Below are positions 21,317 to 32,527 of a DNA stretch of 64,000 bases, one piece after another (position 1 is the stretch's first letter; every line of letters begins with the position of its first letter). Made by a program: the position numbers and the translations under genes. Under the pieces are notes generated by a model. It was not told the origin of the DNA and ran no database searches. It worked only from the letters and a program-made list of their open reading frames with translations. Source of the stretch: Blattamonas nauphoetae (lineage: Eukaryota > Preaxostyla > Oxymonadida). The DNA lies in contig JARBJD010000072.1 in NCBI GenBank assembly GCA_033064195.1, forward strand, positions 222,522-286,521, read 5' to 3'.

Positions 21317-22779
21317 TGGAGGAGACCTCCTTGGTAATTAAAACGCTTTGAGAGGAAACTAAGATCTTGCCCATAGACCACATTGTCTCAATGTCCGAAG
21401 GTGACCCCTTTTCGAAAAAGGAGCAGGTTTCCTAAAAGAGTCAAATTTTGGTACCCCTGTGTGTAGGCTTGTCTGACCGGCTAAAAGTGCCGATCAGTGT
21501 CATTTAACAATTCTTCAAAGGGTCAGATCCCTTTCGAACGTTGAATTTCATGTTCTGAACAAGAAACCGACAAATTGCCTGATACAAATGTCTGGACCTA
21601 CTTGCTGATATAGCTGTATGACATGGTTTTTCTCGATGTCAAGATGTCAGTGAACCTCCAAATGGGTCAGATCACACAGTGAGCCTTGAAAGATCTTAAA
21701 TCGCTCTCTATGTCTATGTACACACGTTATAATCTCATTTTACTCTTATTTGAGAAGTATTTCTGGCAGGTGCAGATGAGGTGGTGGTGGAGAACAAAGA
21801 TCAAAATAATGCTGCAATGAAGATGAAATGTCATGATAAAACTCAAAAATTGAAACAAAACTGGGAGAAAGAAGTAATTCCAAGGCGTTTTGTGAGAGGT
21901 CTCCCAGGGAAGAAGGAAAAAAGCAACGGCTTGATCGAATCATTTCAAGCACTTTATCATCATGAAAGAGATTCAGATAGTTTATTTGCGCGTTTTGAAG
22001 AGAAAGCAACTGAGACGCTGTCAGAAGGGGAGATCTCGTCTCAAAAGAAAATATTTAGCTGAAACAATGAAAAATACCACTGAAAAAGCATGAATTTGGC
22101 ATAGATCACATGTTTTTTTGTTCCATTCGTAGTTATTTGGCGATGTTGTGAGATTGTTTGACTGATGATCCAATTGGTTAAAGAACTGGGGAAGAGTGAA
22201 AAAGAAGTCGAGAAACATCATAAAGATCACTGACATGTTGAGTGAATGTTCATTATTAGGAATGAACGACCATATTGTTGAATCATGGTGTGAAAAATCG
22301 AACATACGAACTGAGGTTCCAGTCTCAAAACGGGAGAGGTTCGAATGGATGTCACACTGACGGACAACGAAGAGTCGATTAAATCTGAAGGTGACCCAAA
22401 AAATGGCTTATGAGTTGGAGAATCTTGATCATCCCATGAATCCTAGAAACTGATGAAAAAAGTCCGAAGAAGGCGGAAAAATTGAACGATTTCTTCTTTA
22501 CAAAGTGTTACAGTCTCTTTGCACTCATAATCATGACTGCATATCATCACATTCGTGTTCTATCAGGATTTCAAAAAAGATCTCGAACCCATCATTGGTA
22601 ATCTCGATGTCATGACCGTCAACGACTTTCTGGAAAAAACAGGTATGTCATGTCATGTCAGACAGCTATACTTGCTGATTCTACTGGACTGACCGAGCTC
22701 AAGGGCTCGGTCTGTGTCAGTGACCTTTACTTCTAAGGGTCAGATCAAGTGCTGAGATCCTGAAATGCCCTCATCGTAT
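21317..22779. other. mostly non-coding; possible short exons on +
   Basis: A frame at 21781-22062 encodes a charged, helix-prone peptide (NNAAMKMKCHDKTQKLKQ, ALYHHERDSDSLFARFEE). A second segment, 22569-22645, is bounded by TATCAG and GTATGT and reads FKKDLEPIIGNLDVMTVND. A third, ~23028-23127, reads KRWLRSDLESSDLRNKTF. They may be exons of one weakly conserved gene whose intron contains a satellite unit, but I have no independent support. The phrase GGGTCAGATC recurs at ~21520, 21665 and 22740. Confidence 0.3.
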
Positions 22780-22920
22780 GTCTTCCTCTCTTTAACCTGT
22801 CTCTTTTTGTTGTTTATCTTATTTCGAACTCAATTGAAGAATGTTAGAATGATGAAATCAGAAATATCAAACCGCCTCTCCTCTTGGGGCATTGAGTTGA
22901 GTACAGTCGAAATCATATCC
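22780..22920. repeat. outlying unit of the ~140-bp satellite
   Basis: TCGTATGTCTTCCTCTCTTT and the following pyrimidine tract, TTGTTGTTTATCTTATTTCG, then ATGAAATCAGAAATATCAAA match the order of motifs in the array at 24505-25205. It lies upstream of the Tc1 gene, suggesting the transposon landed within or beside the array. Confidence 0.6.
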
Positions 22921-23229
22921 TTCCGCGATTGTGTTACACTTCAGTCTTTGTTTCTTTTCCGTTTCAGTTGTTTTATTCATCAATTCAAATCAGTGTAGAT
23001 ATTCGACATTCGACATGATGTGCAGGAAAACGGTGGCTGAGATCTGACCTAGAAAGTTCAGATTTGCGAAACAAAACGTTCAAGACTGTTTTAGGTGAAA
23101 TGGAAGAAAGTAATCTGAAAGTGAGATGACAGATCGTATCATATCTCAAGGAAATCATCAAAGAGCGTTTCTGTAGTTAAAAGTCGACGAATCAATACCC
23201 TCGCAAGAGTCCATCGAACAAAAAAGTGA

Positions 23230-24316
23230 ATGGTTCCTCGTTTGTCCACAAAAAAAGTCTCCTTTTCCTATTGTATTCTCATTTGAACATTCCTAGACTC
23301 AAAAACGATGGAGACTTAGTCCCCAAGCCAAAAAAGAGATCCTTCTCAAGCGGAAGGCTGGCTTGTCGGTCGCTGCGATCGGAAGGCAAATCCACAGATC
23401 GGAGAGTACCATTCGGACCTTTCTCAAAGGTTGGCTAAAAAATCCAAGAAAGAAACGAAGCATACAGAGGACTTACACGCGATGCACAACGGTCCAGGAA
23501 GACGCCATGATACTCGCTGAAATTGACTGCAATCGCTTCAAATCAAAAAGAGATGTCAAAGAAAAACTTGCCAAGACACACCAGATTGTTGTTTCTGAAT
23601 CTACAATTGGGAGGAGAGGAAAGGAGAACGGGATCTCCCAACATCCCGTCAAGAGAAAGCCCCTGCTTCGATCTATCAACATTGAGAAGCGTTTGTCGTT
23701 TGCACGGGATCATGTGAAGTGGAGTCAACAAGATTGGAAGCGAGTCCTCTGGAGCGACGAAGCAATGGTTTGCCTAAAAGAACCGAAAGGGAAAGTGTAC
23801 GTATGGAGGAAAAAGGGGGAAGAATATGATCCGAAATGTGTACTACATACAGTCAAACATTCGGTCCACTTGATGGTTTGGGGTTGTGTTGGATGGGGTG
23901 GAGTTGGGAAGCTTGTCTTCATAAAAGGTAAGCTTGAACAAAAACAATACCTGAAAATAGTAAAAAAACACGTTCATGACCATGGAATTCAGCTCTGCGA
24001 ACAACCTTTCATATTCCAACAGGACAATGACCCGAAACACTCTTCGAAACTCGTCCAAAGTTGGATCGCGCGACAAACCTTTTCCACCATGATATGGCCA
24101 CCTCAAAGCCCCGACCTTTCACCAATCGAGAACGTTTGGCGCAATATGAAAGTAATACTGAACAAAAGAGATTGTCATACTGTTGACGATTTGAAGATTG
24201 CGATAAGAAGTGTGTGGAACAAGGATCTCTTGAGTTGCATCCAGTCTTCAATCTTATCCATGCCAACGAGGATTGCTGAAGTCCTGACCAACAATGGATC
24301 CTGGACACATTATTAA
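23230..24316 (+). CDS. Tc1-type transposase, apparently intact, with one intron
   Basis: The uninterrupted frame lacks an in-frame ATG near its start. Splicing a 40-nt intron (23257-23296, GTCTCC...TTCCTAG) links ATG 23230 (MVPRLSTKK) to TQKRWRLSPQAKKEILLKRK in phase 0. The product is ~348 aa, normal for the family. Order: paired helix-turn-helix (LSVAAIGRQIHRSESTIRTF), then VLWSDEAMV (first Asp), WGCVGWGG, FQQDNDPKHSSK (second Asp) and SPDLSPIENVW (Glu), spacing DD34E. MVPRLS is also the start of mariner C's transposase. No stop or shift interrupts it, so it may be active. I could not identify flanking TIRs. It lies within the satellite region. Confidence 0.82.
23257..23296 (+). other. predicted 40-nt intron in the Tc1 transposase gene
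   Basis: Begins GTCTCCTTTTCC and ends ACATTCCTAG. It contains an in-frame TGA when read through from ATG 23230, and removal gives one continuous 348-codon frame in phase 0. Confidence 0.7.
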
Positions 24317-24504
24317 GGAGACGGAACTGGTTGTGGGTTGGAGAGATGAACCCACATTCTTTTTCTTTTTCCATTCACGCATTACCAGATACTTTTTCCA
24401 GTTAGTCGAAGTGTCCAAAGTGGAGAAAATAGAGAAATATTGAGTTCTTATGAGAATTAAATGTGTGGATTGTTATTCCTAAACCGCGGACTGATGTGAC
24501 AGTG

Positions 24505-25205
24505 ACTGTAAACGCTGTCATCGTATGTCTTGCTCTCTTTAACCTCTCTCTCTTTGTTGTTACTCTGATTTAGAAAACAATCCAAGGACGATACAATGGT
24601 AAAATGAGAAGGATCAAACCACCAGCTCTGTTGGGGCAATGAGCTGTGATCTGCCGTCGCTGTGTGCCTTACTCTCTTTTATCCTTTTTCTCTTTGTTGT
24701 TTCTCTTCTTGAGAGTAAAAACGATGATAAATAGAATGGAGAAATGAGAAGGATCGAACCACCTGTCCTGATTGGACAATGGAACGATCAAGAGCCTTTA
24801 TGGCATACTTCTCTCTTATTTTACATTCCTCTTTTTTGCTTTTTCTCATTTTTTTGACTCAATGTTAGATAGATCGAATGTGACATGACTATGATCAAAC
24901 TGTCCGGATTGATCAAGAAATCTGATGCGAAGTGTTGTCACAGTTTGTCTCCCTATCATTTTACCTCTCTCTTTTTCGTTTTATCAATGATTCAGGACTT
25001 CATTCACGATAGATACTTTGTGAAATGAGAATGAACTCACAGTCTGTCCTGATCGGACAGTGAAGGGCTGAACTGTTCACACGGTATGTTTCTCCCTCTT
25101 GTTACCTCTCTCCTTTTTGTTTTTATCTATTTTTAAGACATAGTAAGCAATATTCGAGATGTGAAGTGAGATGGATCAAACGGGCTGTTCTGATCGGATA
25201 TCGAA
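24505..25205. repeat. ~140-bp satellite array, left part
   Basis: About five diverged units follow each other. Each has a CGTATGT/CATACTT-like start, a pyrimidine tract (CTCTCTTT..ACCTCTCTC), TTTTTGTT, a dimorphic middle ending AATGAGAAGGATCAAACCAC and a GATTGGACAAT/GATCGGACAGT end. On the minus strand each unit contains GGTTYGATCC, resembling a pol III B box. The array is cut at 25205 by element E and continues at 34767, with GATATCGAA duplicated. Confidence 0.7.
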
Positions 25206-25387
25206 GGCTGCCTCAATTTGAAGTTGGTTTTCTCGAGTGCAGTTGGTTTTCTGAACTGCAGTTGGTTTTCTGAACGACCGTTGGTTTTCTGAACGACCGT
25301 TGGAAATCTGAACGACCGTTGGAAATCTGCAAAAAAAGTTGGTTTTTTTAAACCTTATCGGTGTGGATGTTTGATCAAAAACAAATT

Positions 25388-25459
25388 GTACAAATGGACG
25401 AGTTGGTAGATACAAAGACTTCCACTGTTGGGTCCCAGGTTCGAATCCCGGGATCTCCA
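25388..25459 (+). other. tRNA-like sequence in left TIR of element E
   Basis: TGGACGAGTTGGTAGATACA matches the pol III A box and D-loop layout and GGTTCGAATCC is a perfect B box. The T arm is near-complete (one mismatch) and an anticodon-like loop TTCCACT would give CCA. The 7-nt acceptor strands (GTACAAA and GATCTCC) do not pair and the D and anticodon stems are weak. It is therefore a tRNA-derived sequence, not a functional tRNA. It could act as an internal pol III promoter. Confidence 0.6.
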
Positions 25460-25702
25460 ACTTTTTTCTTAACAGGATTTTTCTGACGTGATCATTCATA
25501 TTTTTGTGAAATTATTGCAGTATTCATGATCGGATGAGTAATGTTCGACAATTGGATTGAATTGGCCTTTTTTTGAATCGGATCATCCCACTTTCTCTTT
25601 AACTCTCCTCTCTCTGGTGTATACCGCCCTTTCAACAGGATATATTCTGTACCAACAATCACAAAAATGAATCATGAGATGATACAATGAAACAGAGCAA
25701 GA

Positions 25703-27008
25703 ATGGAGTTGTGCAAATCGACGCGATTATCTTTCACCGAAACAGGTGCCATTTCAGTAATCCCTGTCCCAAAACCAACAGAGTCCCAAGGATATTCCTC
25801 CATTTCAGCCAACTGCAATCTCACACCGCCTCCCCTTCCTTCTCAACCATACGTTAACCGTCAGATCCACGACTGGCATCGAGAGAACGCAACACCAGCA
25901 AACAAAGCGGAGACAAGGCAACTGGCTAACCACGTGTGCACCTCACTTTGTCTTCCAGCAGGGGCATATCAAGAAGAGACCGAAGGGAATGAATCCGATC
26001 TTTTCCACTCCCTCTTCTCGTACAGACCCAGCTCCCTTCCCACACAGAATCTCTTTTAATCGCATCTTTCCCAACCGGACACGAGAGATTTGCCGCAACC
26101 ATTCTTCACAGTCAACCTGTCTCGAATCACCAACATCTCTGATGCATCTCCAGTCTTTCTCTCACTTGTGACACTTGTGAAAGAAGGAGCCGTCTTTGGA
26201 AAGTCTGAAACCCGAAAGGCCTGCCGATTGCTGGACAAACTTGCACCTGGGCCCAAGAAACTGTTCACTTGCGGCGAGATTCTGTTTGACCTCGTCCCAT
26301 CACCGAATCGAACCTGTCGACTGTTCGCAGAAGCAATGGTCTCCCTTTTATCCTGTAGCAATGAAACAATATCATTTTCAGCACTTTCATTTCTGGATAC
26401 AACACTAGAAATGGCCGACACTCGTGACCGACTCAAACTTGTGGAAGCCGAATTCTTCTGACTCCTCCGCTTTCATTCTGCGAGCAAGAGAATCATCTGA
26501 AGCCTCAACACATAATTCTTCTCGTGAGAATCATTGTTCGCTGTCTCTCTCAACTCGGCGACTCCATCTATTTTAGGGACTTTTCTGTGATTCCAGAACA
26601 ACTTCAGTTCTTCCACATCATCTTTTCGGATCTCCTTGTTCCACTTGAGGGTTTTCTGAGATTCATCTGTCGTCACTACTCCATATTCGACATCCACAAT
26701 CCGACATCCAGCATTATGACTCTGCTTCTGGAGCCAATGCGATGCGCTCTTTTCTACGAAGAAATTCACTCTTTCATGCTGCCCCCCCTCTCTCTGTCGC
26801 CATCATAAATTGCTTCATTCACTTCACCACCGTTGAAATGATCGATCAAGGCCTGTCGTACCTGAGATGGACTCTGTTGATGTGGAAGGACGCAAAACCC
26901 GAAGTGCAAAGGAGAAGCAAGGACATCATGGCCAGCTTGCGAGAGGAAGGTCTTGATGACTCCTTGGAGTTGGAAACAACATTCTCCTTTTTGCACACGA
27001 AACCATAG
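25703..27008 (+). pseudogene. armadillo/HEAT-like helical protein gene, frameshifted (cargo of E)
   Basis: Three + strand fragments in different frames carry one protein-like pattern. The middle piece (26090-26461) reads SLVTLVKEGAVFGKSETRKAC and FAEAMVSLLSCSNETISFSA, a helical repeat pattern I associate with an expanded oxymonad family. The last (26740-27008) reads CFIHFTTVEMIDQGLSYLRW and KDIMASLREEGLDDSLEL, a plausible C-terminus. Frame changes occur near 26060, 26470 and 26800. Introns explain none of them convincingly, so it is probably degraded. Role unknown beyond a helical scaffold. Confidence 0.5.
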
Positions 27009-28011
27009 CGAATTTATTTCGGATCACTCGATGTGATGACATGGTTGGGTATGAATACACTGACAACTCAAATGCTCATTTTGGGGTCTCCACTGGCACA
27101 ATAACGAATCGACACTGAATCGCACTCGATTTGAAGAAAACTTAGTCCCTGACTGCCCCCACTATTTTCTCAACAGATGAGACAAAACCAAAAGAAACCC
27201 ATTTCTTGCAAAGAACGCCGAACGAGGTCTCATCGAACAGCAGATGGTTGTTAATGTGAACTTGTAGAAAGATCCGTGCAGACAGGAACAACTCGATCTG
27301 GAACAACAATTTGTTCTTCCGTGAACATATTTTGCGACGCAGCTGAAGTTTGAAGCGGAGATCAAGAATGCTGAAGCCATCCAATTCTCGTCATTCTCTG
27401 CTGCCATCCCCAGATTGGTTGGACGGTTGAAACGCACTCGATTCAAATGATAAGGATTTCATTGTTTGCTGGAACCAGATAGTAAGTCATCCCCAACTCC
27501 TGTGCTGCACAAATCCAGTTTGTTTTTGAACACTTCACCAACCAATATTTCGGAAACAAGACAATATCACGTCTTCAATTCATTCAGTGCATGTCACAAG
27601 CAATCAAGAAAACAAAATATTCGCGAAAATAGGCTCAGAAACTGGTAAAGAATGGGTAAAACGATAATAGCCTCAGATCCCCTCCCCCGAATCTCTATCG
27701 TCTCATGTACAGGCAAGAAAGGGCAGGACGCACAGAGAAAGACACTGCCAGAACAGAAAGCTACAGCGAGATTCAGCGCAGAACAGGACAGCCAAATGAT
27801 GACGAGCTTCGAAGCAGAACAGAACGCGGAGGAAGAAAGAGGATGGGACACGAACCAATAGAAAGGGAACGGACCACGACGGCAGATCCACCCAATCCGA
27901 TCGGAGAAACAATCAGAAATGGCGCTTCTGCCTCGCAGCCACAGCCTTCCCCTTCGCGACGGATGTTGTCGGTGTTATCTTCTTCACACTCGCAGAATGC
28001 ACACTTTCGTG
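27009..28011. other. no gene identified within element E
   Basis: Short frames exist on both strands. A Gln/Glu/Arg-rich stretch (27650-28000, +) has no recognisable motif and overlaps the tail of the minus-strand gene that follows. No repeats seen. Confidence 0.4.
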
Positions 28012-29480
28012 TTATGGGGAAGAGGGGGAGGGTGTGGGAGGGGTTGTGGGGAGCGAGACCAACTTTGGGGCTGGCTTCGAGTGTTGCGGCGAGCGCATCC
28101 CATTCCCGCGCGAGAACCGGTGCATCGTCACAAGAACAGGACTCGGTGGCTCGTTCAAGTTCGCGTGGTCCTTCGGAGGCGAAAGGGGGTTTGTGAGTGT
28201 GGGCGACGAGGGGCGAGAGCGGTCTGTGTTGCTGTCCGCTGCCGACGGAGGGGTGTGCGGTGTGGGCGAGAAGAGCGGCAGGAAGTGCTGGTCTGTGTAC
28301 AATGAGAGCGGGGTGGGGTTCAGTTCAATCACCGACTCGCTTTCTTCGTTCGTCGCGCACGTCGGCGAATCAACACGCGACGAGGAGGCCAGCGAATCCA
28401 GTGACGCTGCGGACGAGACTTGTGAGAGTGTGGGCGGCCGGGCATGCCGTTCGGGAGTGGTGCCCGGCCGATCCTTGCCGTCGGAGGGCGTTTTGTTCGA
28501 TTGTCCGAAGAGCTGACAGTTTCGGTTTCCAGCTTCCATCAATTCCAGAATCGTCGCATGCCCCAACAATTGTGCGGGCACATTCTGAACATTAATCTGC
28601 GGCACGTCCAATCCGAGTGGAGTGTAGGTTCGGCAAGCGCTGGTCAGCGGCGGGCGACACGCGAAAGAAGCGGGCTCGTTTTCGCCAACTTCAGCGGCAT
28701 TCGGTGTCTCCTCGCATCGCCGGACTGCAGAATCGATCCCGCTGGCTCCGTCCCACTTGTCGGTTCACTCGTCTGCGGTCGTTTCGTCGACGAGCTCGAT
28801 TTCGGTTTCACGACACACGGCGCCAGTGAGCAGGGGAACTTCACTTTCGGAGCAGTACGCACACTCGGCGCAGACTGAGCCAGTCGCACTGCCTGGTTGA
28901 ACGACGTGTTGTGCAGAGTGAACGATTCCTGCAAAAGACGAGGCGTTTGCACAAGACGATTAATCACTCCAGCATGCTTCCTCAACCCCGAAACGAACGA
29001 TCCCTTCATCCGAGTCCGCCGGCTCAGCGACGTCACTTCCATCGCAAGCTCCACTCACCAACTGTAGCGCTGAATCAGAAAAATCGACTCAATCAGCATC
29101 ACGCGGTTGTGCCCTTGAGGTGAATGAACCAGGATCACCCCGTCACCATCAAGTGCTTTGTCAAGAAAGCTGCACACACGGCTCACATGTTTCGCTGGCG
29201 ATGCCAAGAATGTCGTTCCAGTTCCACAGATCACCACATGAGTGATTCGTTGCGTGTTCAGATACTGGCGAACGAGGAGAATGACGGCGAGAAGAAAACG
29301 AACAGCAATCGAAGAAGCGGCATCCTCATTCACCAAAAACAATTGAGGCATCAGCTTAGACACAGGCGTGGGTGGAGTACGTCGGCTAATCACATCGACT
29401 GTGACGTGCATGTTGTGATAGTTGCTGTTCCAGTGAGGATGAACTGTGTCTGAAAGAGTGCGCGATGGAGAGTACGCCAA
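28012..29480 (-). CDS. dual-specificity-phosphatase-like protein with Ser in place of catalytic Cys
   Basis: The minus-strand frame 29480-29055 contains QYLNTQRITHVVICGTG and DGVILVHSPQGHNRVMLIES. The latter aligns with the phosphatase loop HCx5R but reads HSx5R. A likely intron (~29050-28930, GTGAGTGG...TTTTGCAG) leads to ESFTLHNTSFNQAVRLAQSA, matching the helix after the loop. A long Ser/Pro-rich tail follows (SQVSSAASLDSLASSS), ending near 28012 after frame uncertainty at ~28620. A missing Cys predicts a STYX-type pseudophosphatase that binds rather than hydrolyses phosphoproteins. A sequencing error is possible. It lies inside element E, so this may be a captured host gene. Confidence 0.5.
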
Positions 29481-29489
29481 AAGTTGTCT

Positions 29490-30100
29490 CGGAGGTTGTT
29501 GAGCAGGATGTGTATGTGCAGGCGGTGACTGTCACATCGAAAGATGGGCCTGAAGCTGACATTTTTGACAGACTTCCTTGACATCGAGTGTGAGATGAGG
29601 AGTGATGAGTAGTCGTAGGCGGAGATGAAAATCCATTCTCCAGATCGTCCGCTCGAACACTGACAGATTTTATCGAATTTTGAGTCGATGACAAGACTTG
29701 AAGGTGGGAATTTGGATGGACATGAAATCGAGATCCCTCTGCCGTCATGTGTGGAGGATCACGTGGAGAACGAGCATTCTCTGATGATGGGAAGATGGTC
29801 AGAGAGGCAGTGGGGGAGATCAGAGATCCGACAGACGCGGATGACAGGGTCGATGGAAGAACGACGATCAGTTTGGAGAATGCCAGATCATCCACACACA
29901 TTGACGTTCGTGGCAGCAAAGAGGTCAGATATGAGGCTGTGAGTCCGCTGGGGTCCAGGAACAGCGCCGCTCCATTCGCGGTAGCTGAACTGTCAGAAAA
30001 TATTGTCGAGGTGATGGAGAGTTGTCCGCCTGTGACTGACCGAGAGAGCTCCTCCATTTGCAGCTGAACACGGCGCGAAGATCGAACTGGCAATGGTTTC
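29490..30100 (-). pseudogene. surface-protein-like fragment and adjoining coding-like sequence
   Basis: On the minus strand Ser/Thr-rich repeats (GGQLSITSTIFSDSSATANG, SLISPTASLTIFPSSEN) resemble the ectodomain turns of the receptor gene. A second frame (~29620-29440) reads FRPIFRCDSHRLHIHILLN and could be an exon of the phosphatase-like gene. The boundary between the two is unclear. Confidence 0.35.
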
Positions 30101-30299
30101 TACCTTATCAGTGCCGATTGTTCCACTCAGGGCTTAGCCCGACCCAATCGAGACGAGAGAGGTGAACGAGCAGCTTGACATGGCCATGAATCCATTTTGG
30201 TCAATGTTAGTGTCTCGCTTGTTTCAGTGAAGGCAGAGTCCACAGACAGTGTGATTGTGCGGCAAGTCGCGTCAGAGTTGACAGTGACGGTGATGCTCA

Positions 30300-31165
30300 A
30301 CTGACCCGCCGCGGTGGTGGCTGTTTTAGATCTTGAAACACATTGACATAAACGACTGAAAGAGACACGGATTCAGTTAGTGTGGCATCGATGAGAGATG
30401 AGCTCGTTGACCCACAATCGGTGAAGGAGAGGAAGAGAACGTCACTGTTCCAGTTGACTTTGTGATCGAGAAAAGGGTGGTTGTTGACGTCAGATCGTTG
30501 ATGATCGTCGTTGTGAAAGCTACATTGCCTATGGACGTGACGGCGAAGAGAGAAGAATGTGCAGTTGGACTGAGCGAGGCAAGCGTGTATGAAGAGATGG
30601 AGAGTGTTGCTGTTGATATGTGGGAGAGTATTGGTGAAACAGTGCAAGTCGTGAACGAGCACAGTCTTTTCTTGTTCAAAGAAAGCGAGATTTTGCCTTC
30701 CTGTGAACATCTGAGCCTTATCACGGCGCGGACGTCCTCGCCAAAGTGGAGGAAATGATCGATGCAGTGGACGTCGAAATCGTAAGCCCAGCCATCGCCT
30801 CCTGACACTCACACCATCTTGTTCGACAGGATGTCGCTGTTCTTCCAGAGTTGATTGATGATGTCAAGATCATCGTAGTAGTCGACGAGGGATTGGAAAT
30901 CAGCAGCAACCTTCTCAGCTCGTTCGCCAGCCTTCTCGCCGTCTGATCCTTCTTCCCGCGTGTTGGCGACTTCGACTGAATTTGTGTCGGTGCCACATTC
31001 ATCGGATATGTCGGAATCGACAAATAGAAACGCCAGTTGTGGACAGCATCGGCTGATCCTGTCTACTCCATCAGAATGCGAGGGTCAGTCTCGTAATGCG
31101 GGAACCACACAATGTGTGCGTTGAGGGCAACTTGATGGGAGTTGGAGGACATGGGAAGAAAGTAG
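30300..31165 (-). pseudogene. unidentified conserved-looking protein fused to surface-type repeats
   Basis: From ~31155 the minus strand reads SSNSHQVALNAHIVWFPHY, then ADAVHNWRFYLS, then (shifted frame) VDYYDDLDIINQLWKNSDIL, then after a probable short intron WAYDFDVHCIDHFLHFGEDV. These segments have the composition of a folded cytosolic protein but I do not recognise it. Below 30690 the frame changes to Ser/Thr-rich repeats (SISSYTLASLSPTAHSSLF) like surface proteins. The abrupt change suggests two fragments joined in one element. Confidence 0.35.
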
Positions 31166-31420
31166 GGAAGTGGAAGATTGGGGTTTGTAGAAGGAGGGTT
31201 GGGTGAAGTGGTGGATGTCTTCCTGTGGGTATCTTTGGTGCGAGATTGGCTCGGATTGATGTGTTGTTTCTGACTGTTTTTGATTGGTGTATGTGGGAGG
31301 CAGTGCGAAAGAACCAGAAAAATCTCGTTCGGTTAGCTGGTTGGCGCGAGATGTGGCATATTCTTCATCGAATGGCTGATTCTCTGATTGTTGCAGTGGA
31401 CGACGATATGACTGGGAATT

Positions 31421-32330
31421 CTACGTGACAATGGCAGCAGACGATTGTTGTGGAAACTGTGGGTTGATGTGCTGTTGCTGTTGGTTCACAAAACCCTCCC
31501 TGTTTGAGAGGGAGTCGGGCTTCTGTTTGGCATACCGCTTTGCCTGTAAACGGACAGTGCTGTGCTCGTTCTGAGAAAGGAAGGGAGAGAAGTACTTTTG
31601 TTGATCTGGGAAGGCAACAACAACTCGTCCAGAATCGACAAGCGGGTTCTGGACATCGTTGACCTTGTCTGGAGGGTGTTCGTGTTTGTTTCGATTCTCA
31701 AGGGCTTTAACATGAGAATGGAGGGGATACGTCATAACATCGTCTGAGTAGAGAGGTGGGAGTCGAGTATCTTCCGCTTGCTCCTGTTGTGAGTGCATCA
31801 GAGATCTGATGGTCATCGGGAACTCCTGACTGGGCACATCTGCTTGGACATCTTCAAAAACAAGCACTTGTTGATTGTATGTCGGTTGCTGCTGACGAGG
31901 AGGGTATTGATGGGCGAGAGATTCCACGATGATGGGATAGAACTCGTCCGAGTTGTAATTCTGGTCCCTCATCGAAGGATGCTGCCAATAGTGCATGTGG
32001 CGAGGTCGAGGACGCCCAGACATTCCCATTTGTGTTGAGGGAGTCTTTCAATGTCATCACCTGGCTGTTGGGGAAGACGTCGACGATGCTGTCGGGGTGA
32101 CGTTCTTGACGATGCAAATGGGGATTGAGAATCGTCCCCCTCGACACCATCCATAAGGTCGTCATGGGGAAGGGATTTAAATTGAGTTCAAAGTTTGTCG
32201 GCTTGACAGGGACATAGATGAATCCATTCCGTTCGATCGGAAGAGGATAGTTATGTGTCGTGTGATCTCGACCGTATTCAGGAAAGATATCGAGGAATGG
32301 AGGATTTCGAGTCGTTTGGTTATGTTAGTT
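31421..32330 (-). CDS. hypothetical Gln/Pro-rich protein fragment (element E)
   Basis: A 202-codon frame (32029-31421) reads HYWQHPSMRDQNYNSDEFY and ends Gln-rich (NQQQQHINPQFPQQ). Upstream, other frames read ERNGFIYVPVKPTNFELN (32230-32170) and DLMDGVEGDDSQSPF (32160-32100), perhaps further exons. No domain is recognised. Low-complexity composition makes the call weak. Confidence 0.3.
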
Positions 32331-32527
32331 AATACAGTGTCGCATTTGCATCAGAATACAACGAGTTTTTCATCATCTTTTGATTTGTTGTGTGGATGAA
32401 AGGTATGCCATATTTGCATGCACAGAGGAGAGATTATCTGATTCAGAAACCTGAATTGATTGATGAGACTTCGCTATTGATTATTGTTGAGGATCTGATT
32501 GACAATCCAATGTGGACACAGTTAGTA

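Noticed and set aside
25388-25459. Functional tRNA-Trp gene
   Set aside because: Acceptor strands do not pair and D and anticodon stems are poor; only the pol III boxes and T loop are convincing.
25176-25499. 107-codon minus-strand frame in the left TIR of E
   Set aside because: It overlaps the subterminal repeats and tRNA-like sequence and recurs only because the TIR is duplicated; composition is not protein-like.
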